This document shows, in pieces, positions 35,441 through 44,614 of a stretch of 64,000 bases of DNA. The notes under the pieces were generated by a model, which had not been told where the DNA came from, searched no databases, and saw only the letters and a list, made by a program, of their open reading frames with translations. This stretch comes from Thiotrichaceae bacterium (GTDB lineage: Bacteria > Pseudomonadota > Gammaproteobacteria > Beggiatoales > Beggiatoaceae): NCBI GenBank assembly GCA_011391085.1, contig JAABRD010000022.1, positions 1 through 64,000 on the forward strand, written 5' to 3'. The translations under genes were made by a program, and so were the position numbers. The number at the start of each line of letters is the position of its first letter. Position 1 is the first letter of the stretch.

Positions 35441-35920
35441 TTATTTTTCCTCTGCTAACTCCAGTGCCTGAGTAATTAACCGCTGACTAAGATAAATATT
35501 TGAAGTATTCAATGATGCTATCAACGGACTAATCCGTTCCACCAAATGTTCTTGTTTAGCCAATAATAAAACCCCCAAACTGCCCATCACTTCCAGATGA
35601 TTCAACCTGGCTATTTTTCTAGCTTTGGCATCATCAATCAGAAGCAATTCGGCAGATAATTCCAAATACAAGGCAATGGCCTCCAATTCTCCACGTCCAA
35701 GACCCTTGAATTTTTCCAAGTGAATGGGTTTCACCGTCACCGCCGTGACTTTGCCTTCACAGTAACTTCGTAGCGATTGGGACTGTGGCTTACCGGGCCG
35801 GATAACCTCATGGAAAACCGCGGCGGGTATTTTAATTTCACCAAAAAGCCTCTCTAACAGCCATAAACTATCACAAATAGACAACGCTATCAAGGCTGAA
35901 CTATCGGGGACAATAATCAT
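35441..35920 (-). CDS. DUF3368 PIN-like toxin
   Basis: A 159-residue protein of the DUF3368 branch of the PIN-domain superfamily. Acidic residues sit where the PIN active site is expected: VPDSSALIALS at the N-terminus, GRGELEAIAL in the middle and LLLIDDAKARKIA. It is probably an RNase toxin. It starts 4 bases inside the end of the upstream UPF0175 gene, the classic partner order. Confidence 0.87.
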   Translation of the reverse strand: MIIVPDSSALIALSICDSLWLLERLFGEIKIPAAVFHEVIRPGKPQSQSLRSYCEGKVTAVTVKPIHLEKFKGLGRGELEAIALYLELSAELLLIDDAKARKIARLNHLEVMGSLGVLLLAKQEHLVERISPLIASLNTSNIYLSQRLITQALELAEEK

Positions 35921-36177
35921 TTGGGGTGACGTTCATTAAACCGGGTTAACTCCGCCACTAAATCTTCGGCGAGATAATTGATAACAGGAATTTGGTATTG
36001 TTTACAAGCTACTAGGAAACTATAAATATCCGTCCCCGCCAATTCACACGCCGCCCCACGGGAGAGTTGCCCGGTTTGAAACAGAAACAAAGCTGCGTAC
36101 AATTTGAGTTGCTGAAGCAATGGGGCCGTCGTGTGAGGTGTTAAGTAGTTATCAGGAATGTCTAAGGTGATTTGCAT
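35917..36177 (-). CDS. UPF0175-family antitoxin
   Basis: An 86-residue protein with the UPF0175 pattern: LKLYAALFLFQTGQLSRGAA followed by CELAGTDIYSFLVACKQYQI, a helix-turn-helix. It is the usual antitoxin or repressor partner of DUF3368 toxins. Its stop overlaps the toxin start, so the pair is coupled and intact. Confidence 0.87.
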   Translation of the reverse strand: MQITLDIPDNYLTPHTTAPLLQQLKLYAALFLFQTGQLSRGAACELAGTDIYSFLVACKQYQIPVINYLAEDLVAELTRFNERHPK

Positions 36178-36207
36178 AAGATAATCTCTTCATTCTTCTA
36201 GTTGGCG

Positions 36208-36312
36208 TTAAGTTTGGTGTCGAGTATTCAAAGCCCGCTGTTGCTTGATAGGTTCGCGTGAGTCAAACGTGTAAATGAAAATATTGGTATCCAAAAAAAA
36301 TTTACCGTTCAT
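36208..36312 (-). pseudogene. Truncated PIN-domain toxin stub
   Basis: A 34-codon frame, too short for the gene track, starts inside the end of the antitoxin gene and encodes NGKFFLDTNIFIYTFDSREP, the first strand of a VapC-type PIN toxin with its first catalytic Asp. It stops soon after, so the rest of the toxin has been deleted. Confidence 0.65.
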
Positions 36313-36541
36313 TCAATTCCTCCCGACTTAAATGGCGACCTGGTTGTGCATAAGACAATTCCTTCATTAAGGTGAGATAGTCAACTTCTTTCGTCATTGA
36401 CGGTGATGGGCAAGTCACGGGCATGACCGTTTCTTCATAGAGTAACATGACTTTGAGAGTTTTGCCATACCACTCTTTAAAGGTTTCTGGAATTTGAATA
36501 ATTCCGTTGTTGGCGTGTGTGTCAAAGGTAATCGTTTGCAT
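36302..36541 (-). CDS. Orphan antitoxin of a VapBC-like pair
   Basis: A 79-residue protein. The N-terminal QTITFDTHANNGIIQIPETF looks like a beta-hairpin DNA-binding start seen in VapB/AbrB-like antitoxins, and the C-terminal LTLMKELSYAQPGRHLSREE a toxin-binding tail. It overlaps a PIN toxin reduced to 34 codons. The antitoxin remains intact without its toxin. Confidence 0.65.
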   Translation of the reverse strand: MQTITFDTHANNGIIQIPETFKEWYGKTLKVMLLYEETVMPVTCPSPSMTKEVDYLTLMKELSYAQPGRHLSREELNER

Positions 36542-36855
36542 TGGACGGTTTCCTTAAATAGTTTCAGTTTAAACGGGGTAATGAATAATAAGTACTGAAG
36601 CAGTAATTTTGCGGTATTTTCCCTCACCCCCGACCCCTCTCCCAGAGGGAGAGGGGCGAAACAAAATACGAGAAAATTTCTGCTTCAGTACTTAATGTCT
36701 GAATCAGAATTGAAAGACATTTTAGAATGAACAGAATAATCCATTTAGTACCATTCTGTCAATTCTAAAATGCTGTCAATAATGCTGTCAATTCTGATTC
36801 AGACTATGGTGTGGATGGAGTACAACGGATGCACCGCATGGGGACGAGATAATCG

Positions 36856-37345
36856 TTAATCTCCACTACTTGAATCCACTAGCCACTGACAACCTCGAAT
36901 TTTGCCCAGCCGCTTATCGAAGGTGTATAACTCCATACCTTCCATATTTTGAGTTTCACAGAAAATTAAATAATCCGAGAAACCCGCATTCCCATGACGA
37001 AACTGTTCCAAGGCTTTGATGAAACTCTCCTTCCATCTCTTCCAAACTGACTGACTGAGTCGCTTGATATAGGCCACACACGGCTTCCACTTCCATAAGG
37101 GAAATATCTAAAGTGGATACTGGCGCCCCGCTTCGCATGACCAGGTTATTAGCGTCAGATTTCCGCCACTCCTCTCGTCTGGATTCCTCTTGATTCTCCA
37201 AATCCAAATCCATAGCAATCTCCAGGTCTTCCAAAGTTTTCGCAGGCCCCCGATAAGGCAAACACTTAGCCACTTCGTCTAAAGTAGTCGGTTTCAAGGA
37301 ATGTTTGGGTTTTAATAAGATACCGTCGTCGAGACTGATGATGAC
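36856..37345 (-). pseudogene. Decayed AbrB-type antitoxin / PIN toxin locus
   Basis: In one frame, GILLKPKHSLKPTTLDEVAK then CLPYRGPAKTLEDLEIAM matches the C-terminal half of AbrB-type antitoxins, but the DNA-binding start is missing beyond an in-frame stop at 37346. Downstream in a second frame, FIKALEQFRHGNAGFSDYLI and LYTFDKRLGKIRGCQWL match the C-terminal half of a PIN toxin with its catalytic Asp. The toxin N-terminus is missing and a frameshift separates the two parts (around 36960-37077). The locus is broken at several points. Confidence 0.6.
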
Positions 37346-37372
37346 TCATCTTACGCAATCAAACTAATAGCG

Positions 37373-37532
37373 GGTAGTGATGCAATTCTTTGTGATATGT
37401 TTACCCTCTCCCCCGGCCCTTCTCCCAGGGGGAGAGGGGTGAAAACCACGGGTACCGCCGTTATCCCCACGCCTGTAGGGGGTGGGGCTGGGGGTGGGGG
37501 GAAGTGTCTATCACCCACATTGCATCACTACC
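37373..37532. mobile_element. MITE family 1, copy E (8-bp target duplication)
   Basis: Ends GGTAGTGATGCAATTC and TATCACCCACATTGCATCACTACC. Perfect 8-bp direct repeats TAATAGCG lie at 37365-37372 and 37533-37540. The interior carries GC-rich runs (CCCTCTCCCCCGGCCCTTCTCCC and partners) of the nested palindrome family. Confidence 0.85.
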
Positions 37533-37540
37533 TAATAGCG

Positions 37541-37669
37541 GATAGTGGATTAGAGGCTTTAGCTGGTGACGTGCCATTCCCACCGGCTAAAGCCTCCACT
37601 CCGGCCTAGTTTTTTTCATTATCCACTATCCGCTATCCACTATCCACTAACCCCCTATCCACTAACCCC
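37541..37669. repeat. REP palindrome flanked by heptamer repeats
   Basis: GGATAGTGG on the left, then GATTAGAGGCTTTAGCTGGTG and its inverted ACCGGCTAAAGCCTCCACTCC, then TATCCACTATCCGCTATCC units on the right up to the end of the PAS-GGDEF gene. This symmetrical layout recurs at 43569, 52183, 52787, 55606 and 56478. Confidence 0.8.
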
Positions 37670-40600
37670 CTATCCGCTATAAAAACAATAACGTCCCTTC
37701 CCCGCATATTTGGCTTGATACATCGCGCTATCGGCATATTTCAGGAGGATGTCAATTTCTTTACTGTCATAAGGATAGACCGTAATGCCAATGCTGGCAG
37801 AAATCAGAATCTCGTTCCCGCTGAAGTGAAATGGTTGTTGGAGCCGTTGGATCAGGTCTCCTGCAATTTTACCTGCATCTTGTATCTTTCTGATATTCCT
37901 TAAAATAATCGTGAACTCGTCTCCCCCTAAACGGGCTACTGTGTCTGTATCACGAATCGCATTTTTTAATCTTTCTGCCACTCCTTGCAACAGTTGGTCT
38001 CCTATCGCATGTCCATAGGTATCATTGACTGGTTTGAACCCATCTAGGTCAATAAATAGAACCGCAAATAGACTGTTATAACGACTGGCCCAGACCTGGG
38101 CTTGTTGCAAGCAATCATGGAACAATAGGCGATTGGGTAATTGTGTTAAGGAATCATAGTTGGCGAGATAACGGGCATTTTCTATATTTTCTTGCAAGCG
38201 TGAAATGTCGGTGAGGACGGCCATGTATTGGATAGGTTGATTTTCGTCATTGGTGATAGCTGAGATCGACAACCAAGCGACATAGATTTCGCCACTTTTT
38301 TTGCGATTCCACACTTCGCCTTGCCAATGTCCCGTTTCTAAAATACTTTTCCACATCTGTTGATAAAATTGTTTATCATGCCGTCCTGATGACAAGAAAT
38401 TCGTCTTCTTACCATAAACTTCCATGGGTTGATAGCCCGTGATCTTACTAAAAGCAGGATTGACTCGTTGTATCTTATTTTGTAAATCGGTCACCAAAAT
38501 ACCATCGGCGGTACAGTCAAAAATCGCAGCGGTGAGGCGCAAATGTTGTTCGGCTTGCTTTTGCACGGTGATGTCTTCAAGCATCCAAATAAAGCCTTTG
38601 TCTAAGTCTTTGGGGTCCACCGCTTTGCCTACTAGCCTGGCCCAAAACGGTTCTCCAGATCGAGTGCGAATGAGGTGCCGGTTGTCATATTCTTTGCCCT
38701 GTTCTAGTAATGGATAGGCTTGTTGCCCCATCACTAAGTAGTCGGAATAGGAAGGGGAGATGAGACTGAAGGGGTGACCGTCTAAATCTCCATGTTTAAA
38801 GCCGAGAAGCGATTCGAGTTTAGGATTGACTCGTGCAAACATTCCTTTTCTCACGTAGGCTATCCCAATGACGCTGTTATTTAAAATCGTTTCCAGTTCC
38901 GCAACCGTTTCTTTCAACTTACTTTCCAGCCGGTGCCGTTCCGTGATGTCCACGGAAATACCAATAATTCCGGTGAGTTGGGATTGTTCATCATAGACGG
39001 GAGTATATTTGGTTTCCAGCACGACGCCAGGTAACGTGGTTAAACTGGTGACGTGTTCACCCGTTAGGGCCCGGCGAATGTATTCAACTTGTTTGGGAAC
39101 ATGGGCAAAAATATCAAAGGCCGATTGCCCCACTGCTTCATCATCGCGGTAGCCCAGCAGACTCAGGGCTTTGCCACGCGAGAAAGTGAAGTTGCCTTGG
39201 GTGTCAATGGCAAACAGAATTAAGGGCGCGGCGCTGGTGACAAAGCGAAGCCGTTCTTGGCTATGACGTAATGCCTCTTCGGCTTGCTTACGGGCCGTGA
39301 TGTCACGTCCTACCCCTTGATATTCAATCACTTGACCATGTTCATCAAACAACCCGCGGTCAAACCATTGTTGCCAACTTATGCTACCGTCTGGCATGGT
39401 GGTGGAGTGTTCCGTGATCACCATCGGATTGGTGGACGTGATTTTTGCTAAGTTTTCGTAGAATAAGTGGCGGTCTGCATCAGGCAAATAAATAACAAAA
39501 GAGTGGCCGACTAACTCGGCTTCGGATTTACCAAAGTAATTGCAATAGGCTTGGTTGACGAATGTGAGTGTGCCATCTGCTAAATAACGACACACCAAGT
39601 CAGATTGGTCTTGGACAATGGCACGATAACGGGCTTCGCTACGTTTTATCACCGCTTCTTGCCGTTTGCGTTCCGTAATATCTGTGCCTACGGATAGGAC
39701 TAATACTTCACCGTTAGGTTGAATAAACGGTTTCTTCACAATGTGAAAACAATGAAGTTCCCCTTGCACATCCTGGCATCGTTCCTCCACGGAAATTTCT
39801 TGCTTGTGTTTAATGACTTGGAGTTCGGCTTGTGAATAAAGTTCGTCAGGTTTTTCTAGCGGATGGCTGAGTTCCACACGTTCAGAGGAGACTAACTCGG
39901 CCATGGTGGTACCGAGTAAATCTGTCACCGCTTGATTGACAAAGATAAAATTGCCAAAGGAATCTTTAATAAAGATGAGATTGGGTACGGAGTCCACCAC
40001 TAAGCGAATAAATTCTTGTTGCCGTTTAATCTCCTCCTCCGCCTGTTTACGTTCCGTGATGTCACGGGTGACAATATACATGGTTTCTTGTTCCACCAGC
40101 GGATGTACGTTCCAAGATAGCCATTTGTAGGTGCCATTTTTGCATAAATAGCGGTTCTCAAAATTAAATACGGCATAACCTTGGGAGAGTCTGCGGACTG
40201 TCTCCAATGAATCTTGATAGTCTTCTGAGTGTACCCATTTCATGGGTGAATTGGTTATTAATTCGGCCTTGGTCCACCCTAAAGTACGTTCCCAAGCGGC
40301 ATTAATTTCTTTAAATTGGAGATCAAAACCAATGACCGATTGCATGTCCACAGACAAATTAAATAAGCGGTCACGTTCGGCGGCTTCTCGTTTCTGCTTA
40401 GTAATATCGGTAATCGTGGTAACCCGAAAGCGTTGCCCCGTCGTGTTTTGAATCAGTAGGCCCATCGTAAAGTTGATGATGAGAGGACGCCCCAACCGGT
40501 CCTCCAGTTGCCATTCACCATTGGCTTGCACTTGAGGGTCTTCATGTAAAAAAGCATTATGTAAGTGGATTGCCGATTCATAGTGGCTGGTGGGTAACAC

Positions 40601-41491
40601 GGTAGTAAAGTGTTTGCCAATGAGTTCTTCGGGCGTGTAACCAAAGAGGGTGCAATAGGCAGGATTGACTCGCACAAACCGTCCTTGTTCATCAGTGATA
40701 CATAAACCAATTTGGGTGACTTCAAAGATGGCAGAAAGAAGGGCTTCGTTTTCTTGCAAGGCTTGTTCAGTTTGTTTGCGTCGGGTAATATCCACATACG
40801 TCCCCACCATTCGATATGGTTGGTCCTCGGCATCCCACAAGGCCGCGGCACGGGATAAAATCCAATGGTAGTGACCCTCTTTATGAGAGACTCGATAGAT
40901 GCTTTCATAATGAGAGATGCGCCTATCCAAATAGGCTTCAATGGTGGCCCAAAATTCGGTGAAGTCCTCCGGGTGGACAAAGCGACACCATTCATCAAGA
41001 TGGTTGGCGACTTCATGGTCTTGATAACCAAGAATATTTTTCCAACGGGGGGAGAGATAAATTTCATTGGTGGTGAGATTCCAATCCCAGAGTCCATGAT
41101 TGGAGCCTTGCACGGCCAATTCAAAACGTTCTTCCGTGTCACGAAGGACCTTTTCGGCATGTTTTTGGGCGGTGATGTCCGTGGCCACGGCGTAATATTG
41201 ACGGCGTTGTGGTACGGCACTGATTTCCCAATTTAGCCAGTGATAGAAGCCAGCACAGTCTCGCCACCGATTCGCAAAGGTGACGTTGGCCTGACCTTGT
41301 TTCAATTGTGTTAGATGTGTTTGAGTATTTGCAATGTCATCGTGATGAACCCAAGTGAGAAAGGGACTCTGTTCAAGGTCTTCACAAACAACATTGAATT
41401 TGTCTTCCCACGCAGGGTTGATTTGTTCGATAATACCTTCTTCACTCAATATACATAGGAGTGCGGAGGAGAAGAAGAAGAAATCGTTCAT
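37670..41491 (-). CDS. Multi-PAS diguanylate cyclase (nine PAS, GGDEF)
   Basis: 1273 residues from the ATG at 41491; the frame continues 59 codons upstream into MITE and repeat sequence, which is rejected. Nine PAS/PAC units follow one another, each ending in a VxxDITxRKxxE-type motif (for example VGTDITERKRQEAV). The C-terminal 170 residues are a GGDEF domain with ARLGGDEFTIIL intact and an RDTD inhibitory site five residues before it. It should make c-di-GMP, with product feedback. No EAL domain and no membrane span are seen, so it probably senses several cytoplasmic signals (redox, O2 or ligands). Lies near GspE and glycosyltransferase genes. Confidence 0.93.
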   Translation of the reverse strand: MNDFFFFSSALLCILSEEGIIEQINPAWEDKFNVVCEDLEQSPFLTWVHHDDIANTQTHLTQLKQGQANVTFANRWRDCAGFYHWLNWEISAVPQRRQYYAVATDITAQKHAEKVLRDTEERFELAVQGSNHGLWDWNLTTNEIYLSPRWKNILGYQDHEVANHLDEWCRFVHPEDFTEFWATIEAYLDRRISHYESIYRVSHKEGHYHWILSRAAALWDAEDQPYRMVGTYVDITRRKQTEQALQENEALLSAIFEVTQIGLCITDEQGRFVRVNPAYCTLFGYTPEELIGKHFTTVLPTSHYESAIHLHNAFLHEDPQVQANGEWQLEDRLGRPLIINFTMGLLIQNTTGQRFRVTTITDITKQKREAAERDRLFNLSVDMQSVIGFDLQFKEINAAWERTLGWTKAELITNSPMKWVHSEDYQDSLETVRRLSQGYAVFNFENRYLCKNGTYKWLSWNVHPLVEQETMYIVTRDITERKQAEEEIKRQQEFIRLVVDSVPNLIFIKDSFGNFIFVNQAVTDLLGTTMAELVSSERVELSHPLEKPDELYSQAELQVIKHKQEISVEERCQDVQGELHCFHIVKKPFIQPNGEVLVLSVGTDITERKRQEAVIKRSEARYRAIVQDQSDLVCRYLADGTLTFVNQAYCNYFGKSEAELVGHSFVIYLPDADRHLFYENLAKITSTNPMVITEHSTTMPDGSISWQQWFDRGLFDEHGQVIEYQGVGRDITARKQAEEALRHSQERLRFVTSAAPLILFAIDTQGNFTFSRGKALSLLGYRDDEAVGQSAFDIFAHVPKQVEYIRRALTGEHVTSLTTLPGVVLETKYTPVYDEQSQLTGIIGISVDITERHRLESKLKETVAELETILNNSVIGIAYVRKGMFARVNPKLESLLGFKHGDLDGHPFSLISPSYSDYLVMGQQAYPLLEQGKEYDNRHLIRTRSGEPFWARLVGKAVDPKDLDKGFIWMLEDITVQKQAEQHLRLTAAIFDCTADGILVTDLQNKIQRVNPAFSKITGYQPMEVYGKKTNFLSSGRHDKQFYQQMWKSILETGHWQGEVWNRKKSGEIYVAWLSISAITNDENQPIQYMAVLTDISRLQENIENARYLANYDSLTQLPNRLLFHDCLQQAQVWASRYNSLFAVLFIDLDGFKPVNDTYGHAIGDQLLQGVAERLKNAIRDTDTVARLGGDEFTIILRNIRKIQDAGKIAGDLIQRLQQPFHFSGNEILISASIGITVYPYDSKEIDILLKYADSAMYQAKYAGKGRYCFYSG

Positions 41492-41574
41492 GGGGGGTAA
41501 TGAATAATGAATAATGAATAGTGAATAATGCAGGTGAGATTTTGAATAAATCTGCATATTGCGTTCCAATCTTT

Positions 41575-41752
41575 GATGGTGATGCAATGTGGGTTCTCTG
41601 TCTGAACTCTGATTAGAATGATTTTCAGATGGACTATGATTAGTCAAGCCTCCTTTCATAGCCCTCATTTAATCATTTCAATTAATCATTTCAATCAGAG
41701 TTCAAGACCGACGAGAAACCGCACGATATTTCACCCAGATTGCATCACTACC
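41575..41752. mobile_element. MITE family 1, copy F
   Basis: Same interior as copies A and G (TCTGAACTCTGATTAGAATG and its inverted partner), with a short internal duplication of ATTAATCATTTCA. The left end is degenerate (GATGGTGATGCAATG) and the right end is GCATCACTACC. The flanking 8-mers CAATCTTT and CAATTTTG agree at six of eight positions. Confidence 0.75.
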
Positions 41753-41858
41753 CAATTTTGAAATTGGTTTCAGGGGTCTAAACTCGTTTCAGGACTCCAA
41801 AGTGTCGTTTTGTCAAAAGCTACGCTACGCTTTGCACTCCTGGGTAAAATCAATATTA

Positions 41859-43565
41859 TTATATTTCTTCAGTCACTCTTAACACTTCTTCAACACTGGT
41901 AATGCCTTGATAAGCCTTAATAAATCCATCTTCCCGAAGAGTTCGAAACCCTTGTTGAGTCGCTATTTTACGCAACTCGGTGGCGGTGGCGTGTCTTAAT
42001 ACCAAGGGTTGCATTTCTGGTGTCATATAGATCAATTCATAAATACCAATGCGTCCTTGATAACCGGTGTTTTGACAATCTGGACAACCAACAGGTTGTA
42101 ACCATTGGGGGGACTGACCGGTTAATTCGGTAGGCAAGACTCGATTCACTTGCATTTGAATGTCGGATAAGACCGTAGTCGGTTTCGCACACGTTTTACA
42201 GAGACGCCGAACTAACCGTTGGGCTTGCACGGCCCTGACCGTAGTGGCCGTTAAAAAAGGTTCTACCCCCATATCAGTCAATCGCGTGAAGGCACTGACA
42301 GCATCATTGGTATGCAAGGTAGAAAGTACCAAGTGACCCGTTAAGGCTGCTTGGATGGCAATTTCTGACGTTTCCCGATCCCGTATTTCTCCTATCATGA
42401 TAATATCTGGGTCTTGTCGTAAAATCGCCCGCAATGCTTTTGCGAAAGTGTAACCAATGTCACTATGCGCTTGGACTTGAGTCACGCCTTTTAGTTGATA
42501 TTCAACGGGGTCTTCCACCGTAATAATTTTTTGAGTACGATTATTGACGGCATCCAAAGTGGCATAAAGAGTCGTGGACTTGCCTGAACCAGTCGGACCT
42601 GTGACCAGAATAATACCATGTGGTTGGGCAATCCATTGCGTAAAGAGACGATAATGATCTGGGGCAAACCCGAGTTGTTCTAAACGGCTAGTTTGCCGTT
42701 CTTTCGGTAATAAACGCATGACGATGGACTCGCCATGCACTCCAGGTAAACAGGATACCCGAATATCTAAATCTTGACCACTGACACGAGTGTTGAGACG
42801 TCCATCTTGAGGGAGGCGCCGTTCGGCAATGTCTAGGCCGGCAATCAGTTTAATTCGAGAAGCAATTGGATTAAAACGTTCTTTGGGAAGATTGAGATGT
42901 TCATATAAAATCCCGTCAATCCGATAGCGTACAAAGAAAGTACGTTCCTCCGGTTCCACATGCACGTCCGAAGCCCGTTGATCGACGGCTTGTGAAAGCA
43001 TATTATTGACAAATTCTACTACCGGGGCGCCTTCGGCCAGTTCGCGGAGGAGATTAACATCTTCGGTATCGCCAAAAAATCCGCGGGACGTATTGGCTTT
43101 GGCCACTAAGTCTAATAACCGTTCTAAATCTTGGTGACGAGTGAGATACCAGACTACTTGTTGTTCTGGAAAAATATTTAAAAAGACTTCATGGGCTAGG
43201 TCTGACAAAGGATTCTGGGCAATGCAATGCACGGTTTTATCCGGTGCTTCCCAAGCCAATAGCTGTTGATCCAACCACCAGTCTTTTTCGATGCCCGTTT
43301 TTTCGATAGTTTCTAAAAAGCGAGTGGCTTCCAGCGGCAGATTTTTGCCGTCCAAAATCGGTAACTGAAGTTGTTCAGATAAAATGGTCAACAAGTTGTC
43401 TTCAGACAAGGCACCCATGCGAATCAGGATGCTACCCAATTCGCCCCCGAAGCGAGATTGAAATTCGAGGGCACGTTGAATATCTTGTTCATTGACAAAA
43501 TCTGCATGAATAAGCATTTCGCCTAACCGAGGTTGATAAGTGGGGGTAGAAATTTCTGTGGACAT
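41859..43565 (-). CDS. gspE: GspE/PulE-family secretion ATPase
   Basis: A 568-residue hexameric ATPase for type II secretion or type IV pilus-like machines. The N-terminal 150 residues are the MshEN/T2SSE_N type. SDVHVEPEERTFFVRYR precedes the ATPase core, with Walker A GPTGSGKSTT, Asp box ITVEDPVEYQLKGV, Walker B DPDIIMIGEIRD and the His box GHLVLSTLHTND. A tetra-cysteine zinc site is formed by CKTCAKP and CPDCQNTGY. The AALTGHLVLST sequence favours GspE over PilB. No other gsp or pil assembly gene is adjacent, so its machine is elsewhere. The start follows a heptamer array with no Shine-Dalgarno sequence. Confidence 0.88.
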   Translation of the reverse strand: MSTEISTPTYQPRLGEMLIHADFVNEQDIQRALEFQSRFGGELGSILIRMGALSEDNLLTILSEQLQLPILDGKNLPLEATRFLETIEKTGIEKDWWLDQQLLAWEAPDKTVHCIAQNPLSDLAHEVFLNIFPEQQVVWYLTRHQDLERLLDLVAKANTSRGFFGDTEDVNLLRELAEGAPVVEFVNNMLSQAVDQRASDVHVEPEERTFFVRYRIDGILYEHLNLPKERFNPIASRIKLIAGLDIAERRLPQDGRLNTRVSGQDLDIRVSCLPGVHGESIVMRLLPKERQTSRLEQLGFAPDHYRLFTQWIAQPHGIILVTGPTGSGKSTTLYATLDAVNNRTQKIITVEDPVEYQLKGVTQVQAHSDIGYTFAKALRAILRQDPDIIMIGEIRDRETSEIAIQAALTGHLVLSTLHTNDAVSAFTRLTDMGVEPFLTATTVRAVQAQRLVRRLCKTCAKPTTVLSDIQMQVNRVLPTELTGQSPQWLQPVGCPDCQNTGYQGRIGIYELIYMTPEMQPLVLRHATATELRKIATQQGFRTLREDGFIKAYQGITSVEEVLRVTEEI

Positions 43566-43568
43566 TTT

Positions 43569-43838
43569 GGATAGTGGATAGTGGATAGTGGATAGTGGAT
43601 AGTGAACTATGCCGGACTAGAGGCTTACGCCTCCATGCCATTAAGTTAAGGTAGGGTGGATTAAGCGTCAGCGTATCCACCAGTTTCGGGGATGGTGGAT
43701 ACGCTGACGCTTAATCCACCCTACATGGTTAGGATATTTCTTAACTTAATGGCATTGAGGCTTTAGCCGGTGGCAGGGACACGTCACCCGGCTAAAGCCT
43801 CCAGTCCACCGTGAATTTTATGGTTGGACTAGAGGCTT
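43569..43838. repeat. Heptamer array plus nested palindromes
   Basis: Five GGATAGT heptamers (43569-43603) lie just before the gspE start. Beyond them an outer REP palindrome (43611-43810, GGACTAGAGGC...CATGCCATTAAGTTAAG and its complement) has been interrupted by a second palindrome at 43651-43724, GTAGGGTGGATTAAGCGTCA and complement. The second belongs to the family seen at 47733. It is a nested insertion. Confidence 0.75.
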
Positions 43839-43839
43839 A

Positions 43840-44295
43840 TTACCTATTCTCTTCCATCCAGTTTTCCAAAGCCAACTGTTCTATTTGATTTAAACGTTTA
43901 AAATCATTGTCTGCGGAAACCAGAATCAAACGTTTAGATTTAGCGATAGCCGCAATCCATAAATTATTTTCACTAAAACCCAGTTGGGGCAGAGTCGTTT
44001 TATATCGTTTCGCTTTTTCTTTGGGGCCAAAATGCGTTAAAATGGCCACCTTTAGCTGCCCATAAATTTCGGCAACCTGGTTGTCGATGGAATATACCTC
44101 CAAACTGTTTAGAAATGTTTTGACCCGGTTCAGATTTTCCACTTGATACTTGGAACGATAAGCCATAAACATTAATTCGCCACGTACAATCACACAGGTG
44201 GCCACTGGAGTTTCCCCTAACTCGACCAATTTTTTGATAATGGCAGGATGTTTTTCCAATAGATAACTACAATGGTTAGTATCCAGTAAGTACAT
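43840..44295 (-). CDS. VapC-like PIN-domain toxin with altered active site
   Basis: 151 residues from the ATG at 44295, which overlaps the antitoxin stop as TAATG; the longer frame is rejected. The PIN core is clear: MYLLDTNHCSYLLEKHP with the first catalytic Asp, VIVRGELMFMAY with Glu, and SENNLWIAAIAKSKRLILVS then ADNDF. In active VapC proteins the third acidic residue lies in a (N/D)D-x-x-IAA motif; here it is Asn-Asn (AAT AAT). The toxin may therefore be weakened or inactive. Otherwise full length. Confidence 0.82.
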   Translation of the reverse strand: MYLLDTNHCSYLLEKHPAIIKKLVELGETPVATCVIVRGELMFMAYRSKYQVENLNRVKTFLNSLEVYSIDNQVAEIYGQLKVAILTHFGPKEKAKRYKTTLPQLGFSENNLWIAAIAKSKRLILVSADNDFKRLNQIEQLALENWMEENR

Positions 44296-44528
44296 TAGAG
44301 TAAAGTTTTTCCGCGCAGTTGATAGACTTGTTGTAAGCACTCTGATAGGTCTTCGCCTACCCAACTGCCGGCAAATTTCAATAAAGAATGGGCCGTCGCT
44401 TTGGAAGAGAGGGTTACAGAATTTGTTCTGACTGTTGGACTCGTTTCCCCAGACCGGGTTGGTTTCAGGTGGCGAGGTTGGTATAAAGTTTTGAGAGAAT
44501 TTGCAGATTCTGGTTGTTTCAACTTCAT
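44295..44528 (-). CDS. Putative antitoxin partner of the PIN toxin
   Basis: 77 residues from the ATG at 44528. I do not recognise the family. The N-terminal half is Ser/Thr/Pro-rich with basic residues. The C-terminal half (HSLLKFAGSWVGEDLSECLQ) is helical and would suit toxin binding. Its stop overlaps the PIN toxin start, and this position is the main reason for the call. Confidence 0.6.
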   Translation of the reverse strand: MKLKQPESANSLKTLYQPRHLKPTRSGETSPTVRTNSVTLSSKATAHSLLKFAGSWVGEDLSECLQQVYQLRGKTLL

Positions 44529-44614
44529 TCTGATGACCCTCTTAAATTTTGTTGAAGATGAATGATGAATGATTGCCAAAAAAATAGCAAGCATAGTACA
44601 GTATTTCTAAGAAA

